A stretch of 64,000 nt of DNA from Streptomyces sp. Isolate_45 (GCF_024721315.2 NZ_JANFAK020000034.1:1-64000); one strand, 5' to 3'; shown: positions 51,878-60,359, counted from the first letter of the stretch. Program-made: numbers and translations. Notes: generated from the letters alone by a model not told the origin.

Positions 51878-53274
51878 CGGTCCTGATAGGACGTCATGTT
51901 GTCGCGCACCCGGGACGAGAAGAACATCGGTCCGACCGCGTCGGCCCAGGCCATCCCCTCCAGGGTCAGCCCGAACGTCCCGTCCGTCTCCCGCACCCAC
52001 CTCTTCTCCACCAGGGCGCCGAGCTGCGGCGCGAAGTCGTCCTCGAAGCGGGTGGCGAACTGCCGCTCGTAGCCGGCGGCGTGCAGGCCGGTCGACTCCA
52101 GGAGCTGCTGGAGGACGTACATGCGGCGCCGTTCGCCCTCGTCCATCCGGAACGCCCACTGCGCGCGCCGGAACTGCTCGGTGGGGGTGGCGATGTAGTC
52201 GTCGATGATGCGCCGCACCTCGGGCACGGCCACCGCGTAGTCGGTGGTGTAGTGCAGGTCGGTGGTGAACGAACGGGCGCCGACGCCGAGTCCGACCATG
52301 CCGGCCTGCTGGTTGTACTCACTGATGCTGCTGCCGTCGGTGTCCTCCACGGCCGCGGTCCCGAGCCGCCGGAAGACCCGCATCGACGTCTGCTCGTACC
52401 CCGCGGACAGGAGGTGGTCGCGGCCGAAGCGGTAGAGCCGCAGCCGCTGGTCGTTCCAGTCCCGCAGGGTCTTGGCGTGTCGGCTGCTGAGTCCGGTCAA
52501 CGGGCGCACGTACAGCGGGTAGAGGTAGACCTCCTCGGGCTCCCAGGCGAGCGCGGCGTCCAGCGACACCTTGAAGGTGCGCTCGGTCTGGCCGTCGATG
52601 CCGTAGATGAGGTCGATGTTGAGGATCGGGAACCGTGCCTCCTTCAGGACTGCGAGCGCGCTCTCGACCTCCTCGCGCTTCTGCGGGCGTACGGCGGCCC
52701 GCGCCTCCTCGTCGATGAAGGACTGCACGCCGATGCTCAGCCGGGTCGCGCCCCGCTCGGACAGGACGGCGATCCGGTCGGCGGTCGCCGTCGCCGGCGA
52801 GGTCTCCACCGACCAGGAAGCGGCCTTCAGGTCGGCGCCCATGATGTTCTCGCTGATGTCGCACAGCCGCGTCAACTCGTCCGCCGTGAGGTACGTGGGC
52901 GTCCCGCCGCCGAACGCCGCCAGCGAGAACCGGATCGGCGCCCCCTGGGCCTCCAGGGCCTCACGGGTCACCCGGGCCTGCCGCTCCAAGGTGTCCAGGA
53001 ACGCGCTCGTGACCTCCTCGGGGGCCCCGGTGCGGGTGAACAGGTTGCAGAAGCCGCAGCGCATTTCGCAGAAGGGTATGTGCGCGTAGAGCGACAGCGT
53101 GTCGAGTCTCTCCTTGCTCCACAGCTCGCTCAACAGCGGGCCGTCGTCCAACAGGCGGTACGCCTTCTGGTGCGGGTAGGCGTACACGTACTGCTCGTAA
53201 GGGGTTTCGGGCTCGGTGAGCGGAAGGGAGCCCCGGAGGGCCGGCATCGGGAGCGGAACGGTCTTCTGCATCAC
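51874..53274 (-). CDS. HemW/STM4012-like radical SAM protein
   Basis: A 466-residue protein; GTG 53274 or ATG 53271. The canonical CxxxCxxC motif is C69-EMR-C73-GF-C76 within YAHIPFCEMRCGFCNLF. FGGGTPTYL (GGE-like), RLSIGVQSF and NIDLIYGIDGQTERTF follow, as in coproporphyrinogen oxidase-like HemW proteins. Homologues may insert heme or perform unknown radical reactions; it also resembles the STM4012 group, but other STM40xx genes are absent. Its upstream region is unusually AT-rich. Confidence 0.88.
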   Translation of the reverse strand: MMQKTVPLPMPALRGSLPLTEPETPYEQYVYAYPHQKAYRLLDDGPLLSELWSKERLDTLSLYAHIPFCEMRCGFCNLFTRTGAPEEVTSAFLDTLERQARVTREALEAQGAPIRFSLAAFGGGTPTYLTADELTRLCDISENIMGADLKAASWSVETSPATATADRIAVLSERGATRLSIGVQSFIDEEARAAVRPQKREEVESALAVLKEARFPILNIDLIYGIDGQTERTFKVSLDAALAWEPEEVYLYPLYVRPLTGLSSRHAKTLRDWNDQRLRLYRFGRDHLLSAGYEQTSMRVFRRLGTAAVEDTDGSSISEYNQQAGMVGLGVGARSFTTDLHYTTDYAVAVPEVRRIIDDYIATPTEQFRRAQWAFRMDEGERRRMYVLQQLLESTGLHAAGYERQFATRFEDDFAPQLGALVEKRWVRETDGTFGLTLEGMAWADAVGPMFFSSRVRDNMTSYQDR

Positions 53275-53493
53275 GGGAATTGACCTGCTTTCAGATCGAA
53301 CGGGCTCACTGTTCGTGACAGGGCGTCACTTTAGGTCGCCCTCCGCGCCGATCTCTGTAGTGGAATTCCCATGAGATGGCTTTCGCCGTATGGAGGTTCA
53401 TATGTTCTTTCCGGAAGTAGGTCGCCTTCCTCCGTGAATGTCATCGTGTGAGGGGTCCGGGAGGGTGGCGGTGCGCCGCTCGCCGGGATATTC
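53275..53493. other. AT-rich divergent intergenic region with overlapping mini-ORFs
   Basis: This 219-base gap between the HemW-like gene and the DUF1152 gene has clearly lower GC than its surroundings. On the + strand, GGAGG at 53,393 precedes ATG 53,402 for an 11-codon ORF (53402-53437). It abuts a 22-codon ORF (53438-53506), whose stop overlaps the DUF1152 ATG at 53,503. These could be leader peptides controlling the DUF1152 gene. Both promoters should lie here. Confidence 0.5.
53331..53444 (-). CDS. Candidate short peptide, 37 aa (uncertain)
   Basis: From ATG 53444 the - strand reads MTFTEEGDLLPERTYEPPYG and ends with basic residues at TAA 53,331. It lies 56 bases before the HemW-like gene on the same strand. 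The codons are AT-rich (CTA, AGA, ACA, TAT) and no ribosome site is visible, so it is more likely non-coding. It is listed because a small ORF upstream of a radical SAM gene deserves a check. Confidence 0.2.
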   Translation of the reverse strand: MTFTEEGDLLPERTYEPPYGESHLMGIPLQRSARRAT

Positions 53494-54675
53494 GTGTCCG
53501 CCATGACCACCAAGCGACTTCTCATCGCGGCGGGCGGCGGCGGCGACGCCATCACGGCGGCGATGGTCCACGCCGCCCTGCACGGGGCCGCCGCCCCCGC
53601 CCTCGTCCTGACCTACGCCTGGGAGCGCCTCGTCGTCGACCCGGTCCCGGGGCCGCGCCGCGCCGCGGACTTCACGGGGACGGAGCCCGTCGCGCCCGGT
53701 CTCGTCCTGGTCACCCCCGACACCAGGCCCGTTGCGCCGGCCGGCTCGCTCCTGCCGCTCCTGGCCGCCGGATTGCGACCCCGGCTGGGGCTGCTGGACC
53801 CGTACGAGGGTGCGGTCGGCCTGGCCCGGCAGATCGCAGCGGCCGCCCGCTGGTGCGCGGCGGACCGGATCGACCTCGTCGATGTCGGCGGCGACATCGT
53901 GGCCCGCGGCGACGAGCCCACCTTGCGCAGCCCCCTCGGCGACGCCCTCGCCGTCGCCGCCTGCGCGACCACCGGTATTCCCACCACCGTGTACGTCGCC
54001 GGGCCCGGCCTCGACAACGAAGTGCCGCTGCCCGCGCTCGTGCCCCGGCTCGGCCAACCGGCCTTCGCCCTCACCGCCGAGCACACCGAAGGCGTGCTCG
54101 GGGTGTTCGACTGGCACCCGTCCGAGGCGAGCGCGATGCTCGTTGCCGCGGCCCGCGGGATACGCGGCGTCTGCGGAACCCGCGACGCCCCCGCTCCTCT
54201 CGTCCTGGACGAGGCCTCCCGCGGCGTGCACCGCCTCAGCCTGCGACGCGCACTCGAACTCAGCGCCCTGGCCCGCGCCCTGGAGGGCTCCACGACCCTC
54301 GACTGCGCCGAGGAGGCCTCCCGCGCGGTCTGCGGGTTCTCGGAGATCGAACGCGAACGCCGGCGCGCCGCGCACCCCGACGGAACGGGCGCGTCGCGCA
54401 CGCCACACGTCATGCGGGCTCCCAGGAGCGCGGCGACGCTCCGGGCCCGCTTCGCCGCCTGGGAACGCGACACGCTGGCCGAGGGCATCGAGTACGTCAC
54501 CACCCGCAGGATCACCGAGGAACTCGGACTCACCCCCACCGAGGCCCGGCTGCTGCTCGACGACCTGCGCACCGGATTGCCCGTACGGCGGTCCGTGCCA
54601 CTGTGGAAGTTGACGGCCGACCGCGGCCCGGGGACCGTGGCGGGAATGCGAGCCGGGGTGAGCGGGGCCCGCTGA
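53494..54675 (+). CDS. DUF1152 family protein
   Basis: A 393-residue protein starting at GTG 53494 or ATG 53503. LLIAAGGGGDAITAAMVHAA at the start and RIDLVDVGGDIVARGDEPTL (about 127-146) are the recognised DUF1152 core. The C-terminal half is helical, with a late ITEELGLTPTEARLLLDDLR segment that could be a winged helix. The family's role is unknown; the start suggests a nucleotide-like binding fold. It is divergent from the HemW-like gene. Confidence 0.85.
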   Translation: MSAMTTKRLLIAAGGGGDAITAAMVHAALHGAAAPALVLTYAWERLVVDPVPGPRRAADFTGTEPVAPGLVLVTPDTRPVAPAGSLLPLLAAGLRPRLGLLDPYEGAVGLARQIAAAARWCAADRIDLVDVGGDIVARGDEPTLRSPLGDALAVAACATTGIPTTVYVAGPGLDNEVPLPALVPRLGQPAFALTAEHTEGVLGVFDWHPSEASAMLVAAARGIRGVCGTRDAPAPLVLDEASRGVHRLSLRRALELSALARALEGSTTLDCAEEASRAVCGFSEIERERRRAAHPDGTGASRTPHVMRAPRSAATLRARFAAWERDTLAEGIEYVTTRRITEELGLTPTEARLLLDDLRTGLPVRRSVPLWKLTADRGPGTVAGMRAGVSGAR

Positions 54676-54807
54676 GCGGGGAGCCGGTATCGGGGCGACG
54701 GCGCGGGGGCGGCGGGATCGCGCCGTTCTCCCGCCCGCTTCGGCCGGGTGGCGGCCATCCGCTGCGGGGCCGCCGCACCGTCGGTGGGCAACCCGTAGGG
54801 TGTTTAC

Positions 54808-55758
54808 GTGAGTTGTTACGTGGTGTTGGGATTCGGGGCCGCCGGGGCGGCCACTGCCCGCCTGCTCGTGGAGCAGGGGCATTCGGTGCGGGTCGTGACC
54901 AGGTCGGGCCGCGCGGCGGAGCCCGGGATCGAGCACGTCGTCCTGGACGCGGCGGACGGCGCCGCCCTGACCGGCGTGGCGCAGGGCGCGGACGCGATCC
55001 TCCAGTGTGCCGCGCCGCCGTACGACCGCTGGGCGAGCGACCTGCCGCCGCTGGCCGCCTCGGCGTGCGCGGCCGCGGAGGCGACCGGCGCGGTCCTCGT
55101 CATGCTCGGCAACCTCTACGGATACGGGCCGGTGGACGGCCCGATGACCGAGGACCTGCCGCTGTCGGCGACCGGCCGCAAGGGGCGGGTCCGCGCCGCC
55201 GCCTGGGAGCGGGCCCGCGCGCTGCACGAACAGGGACGCATCAGAGCGGTCGAGGTACGGGCTTCGGACTTCTTCGGACCCGGCGTGACCGACGGCGGCC
55301 ACCTCGCCGCACGCGTCCTGCCGCCGTTGCTGCGCGGCCGCCCCGTCTCCACGCTCGGCGACCCGGACGTGCCGCACAGCTGGACGTACCTGCCCGACGT
55401 GGCCAGGGCCCTGGCAGAGATCGCCGGTACTGAGCGGGCCTGGGGCCGGGCCTGGCACGTCCCCACGGAACCCGCCCTGTCGGTGCGGCAGATGGTCGAG
55501 CGGCTGGCCGCCGAAGCGGGCACCGGCCCGATCCCGGTGCGCGGACTCCCGGCGGCGGCGTTGGCCGTGGGCGGGATCTTCTCGCCGCTGCTGCGCGAAC
55601 TGAAGGAGATCCGCTACCAGTTCACGCGCCCGTTCGTCGTCGACGCGAGCGCCTACGAGGCCGCGTTCGAGGTGCGGGCCACGCCCTTCGACCAGCAGGC
55701 CAAGGCGACGGTCGACTGGTGGCGGGAAAGGTCGGCAGGCTCGGCAGGACGGCCGTGA
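54808..55758 (+). CDS. NAD-dependent epimerase/dehydratase family protein
   Basis: A 316-residue protein from GTG 54808. The Rossmann motif is VVLGFGAAGAATARLL (4-19), and the extended SDR fold follows with ASDFFGPGVTDGGHLAARVL near 149. The YxxxK active site is weak or altered, so catalysis may differ. It probably acts on an NDP-sugar or a small ketone. It is 132 bases from the DUF1152 gene; co-transcription is possible. Confidence 0.85.
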   Translation: MSCYVVLGFGAAGAATARLLVEQGHSVRVVTRSGRAAEPGIEHVVLDAADGAALTGVAQGADAILQCAAPPYDRWASDLPPLAASACAAAEATGAVLVMLGNLYGYGPVDGPMTEDLPLSATGRKGRVRAAAWERARALHEQGRIRAVEVRASDFFGPGVTDGGHLAARVLPPLLRGRPVSTLGDPDVPHSWTYLPDVARALAEIAGTERAWGRAWHVPTEPALSVRQMVERLAAEAGTGPIPVRGLPAAALAVGGIFSPLLRELKEIRYQFTRPFVVDASAYEAAFEVRATPFDQQAKATVDWWRERSAGSAGRP

Positions 55759-55795
55759 CGGCCGGCGACTCCCGCGGGCGGCCGCGCCGGAACGG

Positions 55796-56359
55796 TCAGA
55801 ACAGGGTGCGTTCGATCCGGTTGAGCATTTCCGACCTGCCGGACCGCTCGTCCTGCGCTGCCGGGGAGCGTCCCTCCGCGGCGCGGCCCACGCGCTGGGA
55901 GAGGAGGTAGGCGATGACCTCGGCCTCCTGCTCCTGGACGTCGTCATAGGTCGCGCGCAGGAGCATGTCGCGCACGAGGTCGGGATCGAGGTTGGGGAAG
56001 AGGAAGCGGGAGCCCGCCTCGTCCAGCCAACCGGCGCCGCGGTGGCGGCAGATGATGTGCCCCAACTCGTGGAGGACGATGTGTTCCTGATGCGCGCCGG
56101 TCGTGTTGGCGTCGTAGAAGATCAGGTCTTCGTCGCGTGCGGCGACCCACATCCCGCACGGTTGGGACGCCGGCATCTTCATCGGTATGAGCGTGATGGG
56201 GCGTGCCCGTACCCCGCCGAGGTAGCGGCAGAGCTCGGCCACGTCGGCCCCGTCGGGCAGCGCGAGCTCGGCTATGCGTCGCGCGCCGTTCTTCCGGAGC
56301 TTCTTGAGGCGGCTGCGGCGGTCCTGATCGGCCGGCCGGCCTTTCCCGGGGACCCTCAC
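55796..56359 (-). CDS. ImmA/IrrE-family metallo-endopeptidase
   Basis: A 187-residue protein. The zinc motif H97-ELG-H101 (IVLHELGHIICRH) and a following AGSRFLFPNLDPDLVRDMLL region match ImmA proteases of the ICEBs1 ImmA/ImmR system and phage CI-type regulators. The start ATG overlaps the stop of the XRE gene by 4 bases, so the two are coupled. It likely cleaves or inactivates the partner regulator in response to damage or stress. Confidence 0.9.
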   Translation of the reverse strand: MRVPGKGRPADQDRRSRLKKLRKNGARRIAELALPDGADVAELCRYLGGVRARPITLIPMKMPASQPCGMWVAARDEDLIFYDANTTGAHQEHIVLHELGHIICRHRGAGWLDEAGSRFLFPNLDPDLVRDMLLRATYDDVQEQEAEVIAYLLSQRVGRAAEGRSPAAQDERSGRSEMLNRIERTLF

Positions 56360-56814
56360 TCCGATTCCGCGGGGTCCGCGGGTTCCGAGGGATCGGTGAC
56401 GGGCGGCAGGCCCTGCATCTGCCGGTACTGGTCCATGATGGCCGTGATGGCCTGGAGGTTCTCCTTCTTCATCCCGGCCGCGCGCATCGCCACGGAGCGG
56501 ACTCCGGCCTGCCGCAGCGCCTCGATGGCGGCGACCTCGCTGAGCACCGACTCGGCGACCTCGTCGTCGAAGAAGTAGGCGACGGACACCCCGAAGAACT
56601 TGGCGAGGGCGGCCAGCAGGTCGGGCGAGGGATTGGCGCGCTTGCCCGTACGGAGCTGGGACAGGTACACGCCGCCGGCCTTGAGGTCGGGGTTGACCCG
56701 CTTCAGCTCGTCGGCGACCTCCGCGTTGGTCCAGTGCTTCCCCTTGGGGCGCACCGTCTTGAAGAGGTTGTCCAGACGCACTGCCAGTACCGGTCGTTCG
56801 TCAGTCTCGGACAC
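56356..56814 (-). CDS. XRE family transcriptional regulator
   Basis: A 152-residue protein taken from GTG 56814 with GAAGGGAG upstream; the ATG at 56847 is a longer alternative. The helix-turn-helix has HWTNAEVADELKRVNPDLKA and GGVYLSQLRTGKRANPSPDL. It resembles the ImmR-type repressors that pair with ImmA proteases. The downstream ImmA gene is coupled. Two sets of inverted repeats lie upstream and are its likely operators. Confidence 0.9.
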   Translation of the reverse strand: MSETDERPVLAVRLDNLFKTVRPKGKHWTNAEVADELKRVNPDLKAGGVYLSQLRTGKRANPSPDLLAALAKFFGVSVAYFFDDEVAESVLSEVAAIEALRQAGVRSVAMRAAGMKKENLQAITAIMDQYRQMQGLPPVTDPSEPADPAESE

Positions 56815-56854
56815 TGCGCATCTCCCTTCCCTCCACCTCCTCGGCATTGCTCTC

Positions 56855-56933
56855 AGCTATCCGTCAGTTTTGCAGATTAGCGGTCAGTTGACAATCTGCC
56901 CGGAGTCCGCCACCGTGGACCTCGCCGATAGCT
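56855..56933. promoter_or_regulatory. Nested inverted repeats upstream of the XRE gene
   Basis: AGCTATC (56855-56861) pairs with GATAGCT (56927-56933), and GCAGATT (56872-56878) with AATCTGC (56893-56899). The latter spans a TTGACA-like -35 on the + strand. They are in the XRE promoter region, which is AT-richer than its surroundings, and are plausible autorepressor sites. Confidence 0.65.
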
Positions 56934-57007
56934 GCCAGCTAACTTTGCTCACGGGGGTGGTCGAGTTCGCAGGCGGCACCGTTCGGCGCGTTCCGTGGCG
57001 GCCCCCC

Positions 57008-57053
57008 GGGGGGGGGGGGGGGCCCGGGGGGGCGGCCGCCCCCCCCCCCCCCC
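57008..57053. other. G15 - C15 homopolymer hairpin
   Basis: Fifteen G (57008-57022), then CCCGGGGGGGCGGCCG (16 bases), then fifteen C (57039-57053). The outer arms could form a 15-bp G:C stem. It may be a true structure, slippage-prone DNA, or an assembly/base-calling artefact. It lies in the 377-base gap between the XRE gene start and the 57,515 gene. Confidence 0.7.
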
Positions 57054-57191
57054 ACGGCGACGGCACCCACCGCGCGCCGGCTCCTCGCCGAACCGGGTGC
57101 GGGAGGGGCGTCCCCTGTCGCGCGTGATTCGCCGGGCCTCCCCGCCCGGGTCGCCGCCCCCCCCGCCTGGAGCGGGCTCCGGGGCCCAGGC

Positions 57192-57515
57192 TCATTTGCC
57201 GAGCGCCCGCTTGAGCTCGGCCTTGTCCATGGACGAGCGGCCCTTGACGTTCCGCTGTTTGGCCTCGTTGTAGAGCTGCTCCTTGGTGGGTCCCTGCGCG
57301 CCGCTGTGGGAGTGCAGACCGCCACGCCGGGAGGAGGACATGTCCTGGAGTGAGGATCGGCTCGCGGTCTTCGACTCGCCTGCGCGGGCCCGCTCCTTGT
57401 TGACGGTGCGCGCGGCGATCCCCTTGGCCCGCCCGGGGCTCTCCCCACGCTCCTCGGCGCTCTCCTTGATGTGTTCGTACTGGCGTTCACGCTTGGGGCT
57501 GGAACCGCGCGGCAT
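57192..57515 (-). CDS. Plasmid stabilization-like protein (SAP/Rho-N-like C-terminal domain)
   Basis: A 107-residue basic protein. Its start, MPRGSSPKRERQYEHIKESA, is conserved among many Streptomyces 'plasmid stabilization' proteins. The C terminus (GPTKEQLYNEAKQRNVKGRS and SMDKAELKRALGK) is a Rho-N/SAP-like DNA-binding helix pair. It probably binds DNA. It has no toxin or antitoxin partner here. Confidence 0.88.
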   Translation of the reverse strand: MPRGSSPKRERQYEHIKESAEERGESPGRAKGIAARTVNKERARAGESKTASRSSLQDMSSSRRGGLHSHSGAQGPTKEQLYNEAKQRNVKGRSSMDKAELKRALGK

Positions 57516-57607
57516 GGGGGACTCCTCGGATCGGATGCGTCGCTTCCTCCGCGCGGCGCCTACCCGGGGTCGTGCGGCGGCATTCGCGCACGGGTCGGGG
57601 GAGCGGT

Positions 57608-57976
57608 TCAGGGCCCCTGGTCGTAGGTGCCCGCCTGAACTTCCAGGGCGAGCTGTTGCAGCACCTCGATCGAGGACACGTCCGTGCGTCCCGAGTCGTG
57701 TGCGATGGCGAGGCTGGTGAAGGCCAGGCTGAACCCGGAGACCATGGTGTGCAGGGCGGGACCGAGCGCCACCGCCACCACCCTGGCCACCTCCTGGGGG
57801 GAGGCGTCGGCGGGCACCTTGATCGACGGGAGCATCTCGTTCAGGAGCTGCGTGGCGACGCCGGCCGTCGCCCCGGGGCCGTCATCGTCCTCCTCCCCGG
57901 CCTCGGCCGCCCGGCGGATGTCCTGGGCCTCGGTCAGGATGCCGATCACTCGCTTGAGGACTTCAGCGCGTTCCAT
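57608..57976 (-). CDS. Hypothetical protein, 122 aa
   Basis: The start is ATG 57976. The protein has a helical start (MERAEVLKRVIGILTEAQDI), an acidic turn (EEDDDGPG), and a hydrophobic helix-rich C-terminal part (ASPQEVARVVAVALGPALHT, then FSLAFTSLAIAHDSGR). It has no signal peptide and no recognised domain. Confidence 0.65.
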   Translation of the reverse strand: MERAEVLKRVIGILTEAQDIRRAAEAGEEDDDGPGATAGVATQLLNEMLPSIKVPADASPQEVARVVAVALGPALHTMVSGFSLAFTSLAIAHDSGRTDVSSIEVLQQLALEVQAGTYDQGP

Positions 57977-58087
57977 TCCCGCAGGGTAGCCCCGGGACGG
58001 CACGCCGCGGCAGCCCGCGTTCCGACGTCGTTGTCAGTGGCGTCGAGCATGATCGGCACGTCGATTCTCCGAGCGGACGGTGGCGTC

Positions 58088-58429
58088 ATGGCGATCACGA
58101 ACGAGCAGGTGGCAAGCGACCGATTTCTGCGGCAGCTCTACGCGGACTCCTACTACCCGGACCATGTCGTCGACAAGGGCAAGGAGATCCTGCTGCGGCT
58201 CTGCGAACGGATCGAGGCCGAGCGTCCTTCCGACCTGGCGGCCCTGTACGCGCTCACCCATGCCGCGACGGAGGAGTTCAACCTCCTGGAAGCGGAGTTC
58301 GAAGCGGCCGGGAGCCAGATCGAGACGGTGGCGCGGGAGGAGATAGCCGAGGACTTCTGGCGTGTCGCCCAGGCCTACGGGTTCGAAGGCGCCGACGTCG
58401 AGCAGCTGATCGCGACCCGCGATTGGTGA
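58088..58429 (+). CDS. DUF5713 family protein
   Basis: A 113-residue protein from ATG 58088. It begins with AITNEQVASDRFLRQLYADS and YYPDHVVDKGKEILLRLCER, then ALYALTHAATEEFNLLEAEF, which matches the DUF5713 family as I recall it. It is cytoplasmic and all-helical. The function is unknown. Confidence 0.85.
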   Translation: MAITNEQVASDRFLRQLYADSYYPDHVVDKGKEILLRLCERIEAERPSDLAALYALTHAATEEFNLLEAEFEAAGSQIETVAREEIAEDFWRVAQAYGFEGADVEQLIATRDW

Positions 58430-58572
58430 CGTGCCCACCGGGCCCGTGCCGTCGGGCGGGGGCACCGGTCGAGCCGTCGGTGGCCGCGGTCTCGTGGCCG
58501 ATCAGGTCGAGCCCGCCCGTGGCCCGCGTCCTGGTGTACCCCCGAATCTCCTCCGTGGCCGGGGCTGCCGAC

Positions 58573-58800
58573 TTACTGCGCCCGCGTTCCGGATCCGTCG
58601 TCCTTGCCCTTGGTGGGCCCCACCCAGCGCTTGCGGCCCGAGCCCGCGTCCTGCGTGGGGTGCGGCCGGTCGAGGCGGCTCGCCTCGTCCGTGTCCGCGG
58701 CGGGCGTGCGGCCGTCGTCGGGCCGCGCGCGGCGCGGCGGGCGCGGTGAGTGGTGACCGTCGTGCGGTGGGACGCCTCCGGCGCCGCCCTGCTCTTCCAC
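58573..58800 (-). CDS. Small disordered protein, 75 aa
   Basis: The start is GTG 58800, with GGAGGAGG 6 bases upstream, which is a very good site. The protein is rich in Pro, Arg, His, Asp and Gly (VPPHDGHHSPRPPRRARPDD), with a more conserved-looking end (GRKRWVGPTKGKDDGSGTRA). It has no membrane segment. It is likely intrinsically disordered. The function is unknown. Confidence 0.55.
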   Translation of the reverse strand: MEEQGGAGGVPPHDGHHSPRPPRRARPDDGRTPAADTDEASRLDRPHPTQDAGSGRKRWVGPTKGKDDGSGTRAQ

Positions 58801-58892
58801 GTCTGCCTCCTCCGGTGTTCCCCCGGTCTGCGGACCTCCCTGACCGGCGGCTGCCCGGCCGGGGCCGGGTGAAACCCCGCGGCCCCAGCAGA

Positions 58893-58918
58893 CCGTAACG
58901 AGGGCCAGGGCGTTACGG
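58893..58918. promoter_or_regulatory. Inverted repeat CCGTAACG-N10-CGTTACGG
   Basis: Exact 8-base arms (58893-58900 and 58911-58918) lie in the gap upstream of the 58,800 gene and downstream of the OYE gene. A dimeric regulator site or weak hairpin is possible. A second G/C-rich hairpin lies just left of it. Confidence 0.55.
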
Positions 58919-59051
58919 AACGCGACCGGCGGGTAGGTGCGGCCTACGGGGTGCGGCTCGGCCACCCAGGCTGCGACGGGGTCGCACCCCGGCCCGTCCC
59001 TCGATTCCCGGGCCGCACCGGCCCGGGGCCGCGTGGCGTCTCCCCGGTGGA

Positions 59052-60119
59052 CTACGAGCGGGCCGGGTAGTCCGTGTAGCCGCGGGCGTCGCCGCCGAAG
59101 AAGGTCGCCGGGTCCGGGGCGTTGTAGGGGCCCTCGGTGCGCAGGCGGTCGGGGAGGTCCGGGTTTGCGAGGAACAGGGCGCCGAAGGCCAGGAGGTCCG
59201 CCGTGCCGTCCTCGACCAGGCCGAGCGCGCGGTGGTCGGTGGGTCCCTCGGTCGCCGGGTTCAGGACGAGCGGCCCGGTGAACAGCTTGCGCAGCGCGAG
59301 GGTGTTCTCCCGCGAGTCGGGGCCGGATTCCATCACGTGCAGGTAGGCCAGTCCCAGTCCGTCGATCTCCTTGACCAGGGCCTCGTAGACGGGCTGCGGC
59401 TCGGGCTCGGAGATGTCGTTGTACGGGTTCCCGGGCGAGACGCGCAGCGCGGTGCGTTCGGCGCCGATCGCCGCGGCGACGGCCTTGACGGCCTCGACGG
59501 CGAAGCGGATGCGGTTCTCGGTCGTGCCGCCCCATTCGTCCGTCCGCAGGTTCGTGCCCGGGGCCAGGAACTGGTGGATCAGGTAGCCGTTGGCCCCGTG
59601 CAGCTCGACGCCGTCGAAACCGGCCTCCACGGCGTTGCGGGCCGCCTCGGCATAGTCGGCGATCGTCGCCCGCACTTCCGCGCCGGTCAGCTCTCGCGGC
59701 GTGACGAAGTCCTTGGGGCCGTCGGCGGTGAAGACCTGCCCCTGGGGCGCGACCGCCGAGGGGGCGACCGGTACCAGGCCGTCGGGCAGCAGGGACGGGT
59801 GGCCGATCCGGCCCGAGTGCATCAGCTGGGCGAAGATCCGGCCGCCGGCCGCGTGTACGGCGTCGGTGACCCGGCGCCATGCGGCGATCTGCTCCGCGTT
59901 GTGCAGGCCGGGGGTGAAGGGGTAGCCCTGTCCGACCGGGGAGGGCTGGATCCCCTCCGAGATGAGCAGTCCGGCCGAGGCCCGCTGGCTGTAGTACTCG
60001 GCGACGAGGTCGGTCACGAGGCCGCCCTCCGCCGCGCGGCTGCGGGTCATGGGTGCCAGGGCGATCCGGTTGGGAAGGGTGTCGCCCGCGATGCGTACCG
60101 AGTCGAAAGCGCTGGTCAT
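59052..60119 (-). CDS. Alkene reductase, Old Yellow Enzyme family
   Basis: A 355-residue protein from ATG 60119, with GAGG upstream. The FMN/substrate motifs are PNRIALAPMTRSRA, FAQLMHSGRIGHPS, and FDGVELHGANGYLIHQFLAP, followed by GTNLRTDEWGG. It reduces activated C=C bonds such as enones with NAD(P)H. It is divergent from the MarR gene, and two palindromes in the gap are probable operators, so it is likely induced by a MarR ligand. Confidence 0.94.
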   Translation of the reverse strand: MTSAFDSVRIAGDTLPNRIALAPMTRSRAAEGGLVTDLVAEYYSQRASAGLLISEGIQPSPVGQGYPFTPGLHNAEQIAAWRRVTDAVHAAGGRIFAQLMHSGRIGHPSLLPDGLVPVAPSAVAPQGQVFTADGPKDFVTPRELTGAEVRATIADYAEAARNAVEAGFDGVELHGANGYLIHQFLAPGTNLRTDEWGGTTENRIRFAVEAVKAVAAAIGAERTALRVSPGNPYNDISEPEPQPVYEALVKEIDGLGLAYLHVMESGPDSRENTLALRKLFTGPLVLNPATEGPTDHRALGLVEDGTADLLAFGALFLANPDLPDRLRTEGPYNAPDPATFFGGDARGYTDYPARS

Positions 60120-60136
60120 GTCTGCCTCACAAGATA

Positions 60137-60194
60137 ATTGGTCGGCCAATGATTGGCTGTGGAAGCAGCGTACCTCATTACTTGGCCGGCCAAG
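60137..60194. promoter_or_regulatory. Two MarR-type operators in the OYE/MarR divergent region
   Basis: CTTGGCCGGCCAAG (60181-60194) is a perfect palindrome, and ATTGGTCGGCCAAT (60137-60150) is a close relative. Both lie upstream of the OYE start and before the MarR gene at 60360, in the AT-rich divergent region. They fit autoregulation and control of OYE by MarR. Tandem AAGGCCGG units (60,243-60,270) follow. Confidence 0.8.
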
Positions 60195-60359
60195 GTAAAA
60201 TTTGGGAGGCGGGTAAAGTTCATGGCGAAGGCCAGAAGCGTGAAGGCCGGAAGGCCGGAAGGCCGGCAGTCGGCAGCCGCCAGGCCGACAGTCCGGACGG
60301 TCGGAAGACCGCAAGGCATGGACCGGATCCGCCGGTCCCGACCGAGGAGGAGCCCCGCC

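Noticed and set aside
51874..53274. STM4011-STM4015-like RiPP-type cluster
   Set aside because: The radical SAM protein resembles STM4012, but no other members of that cluster are present.
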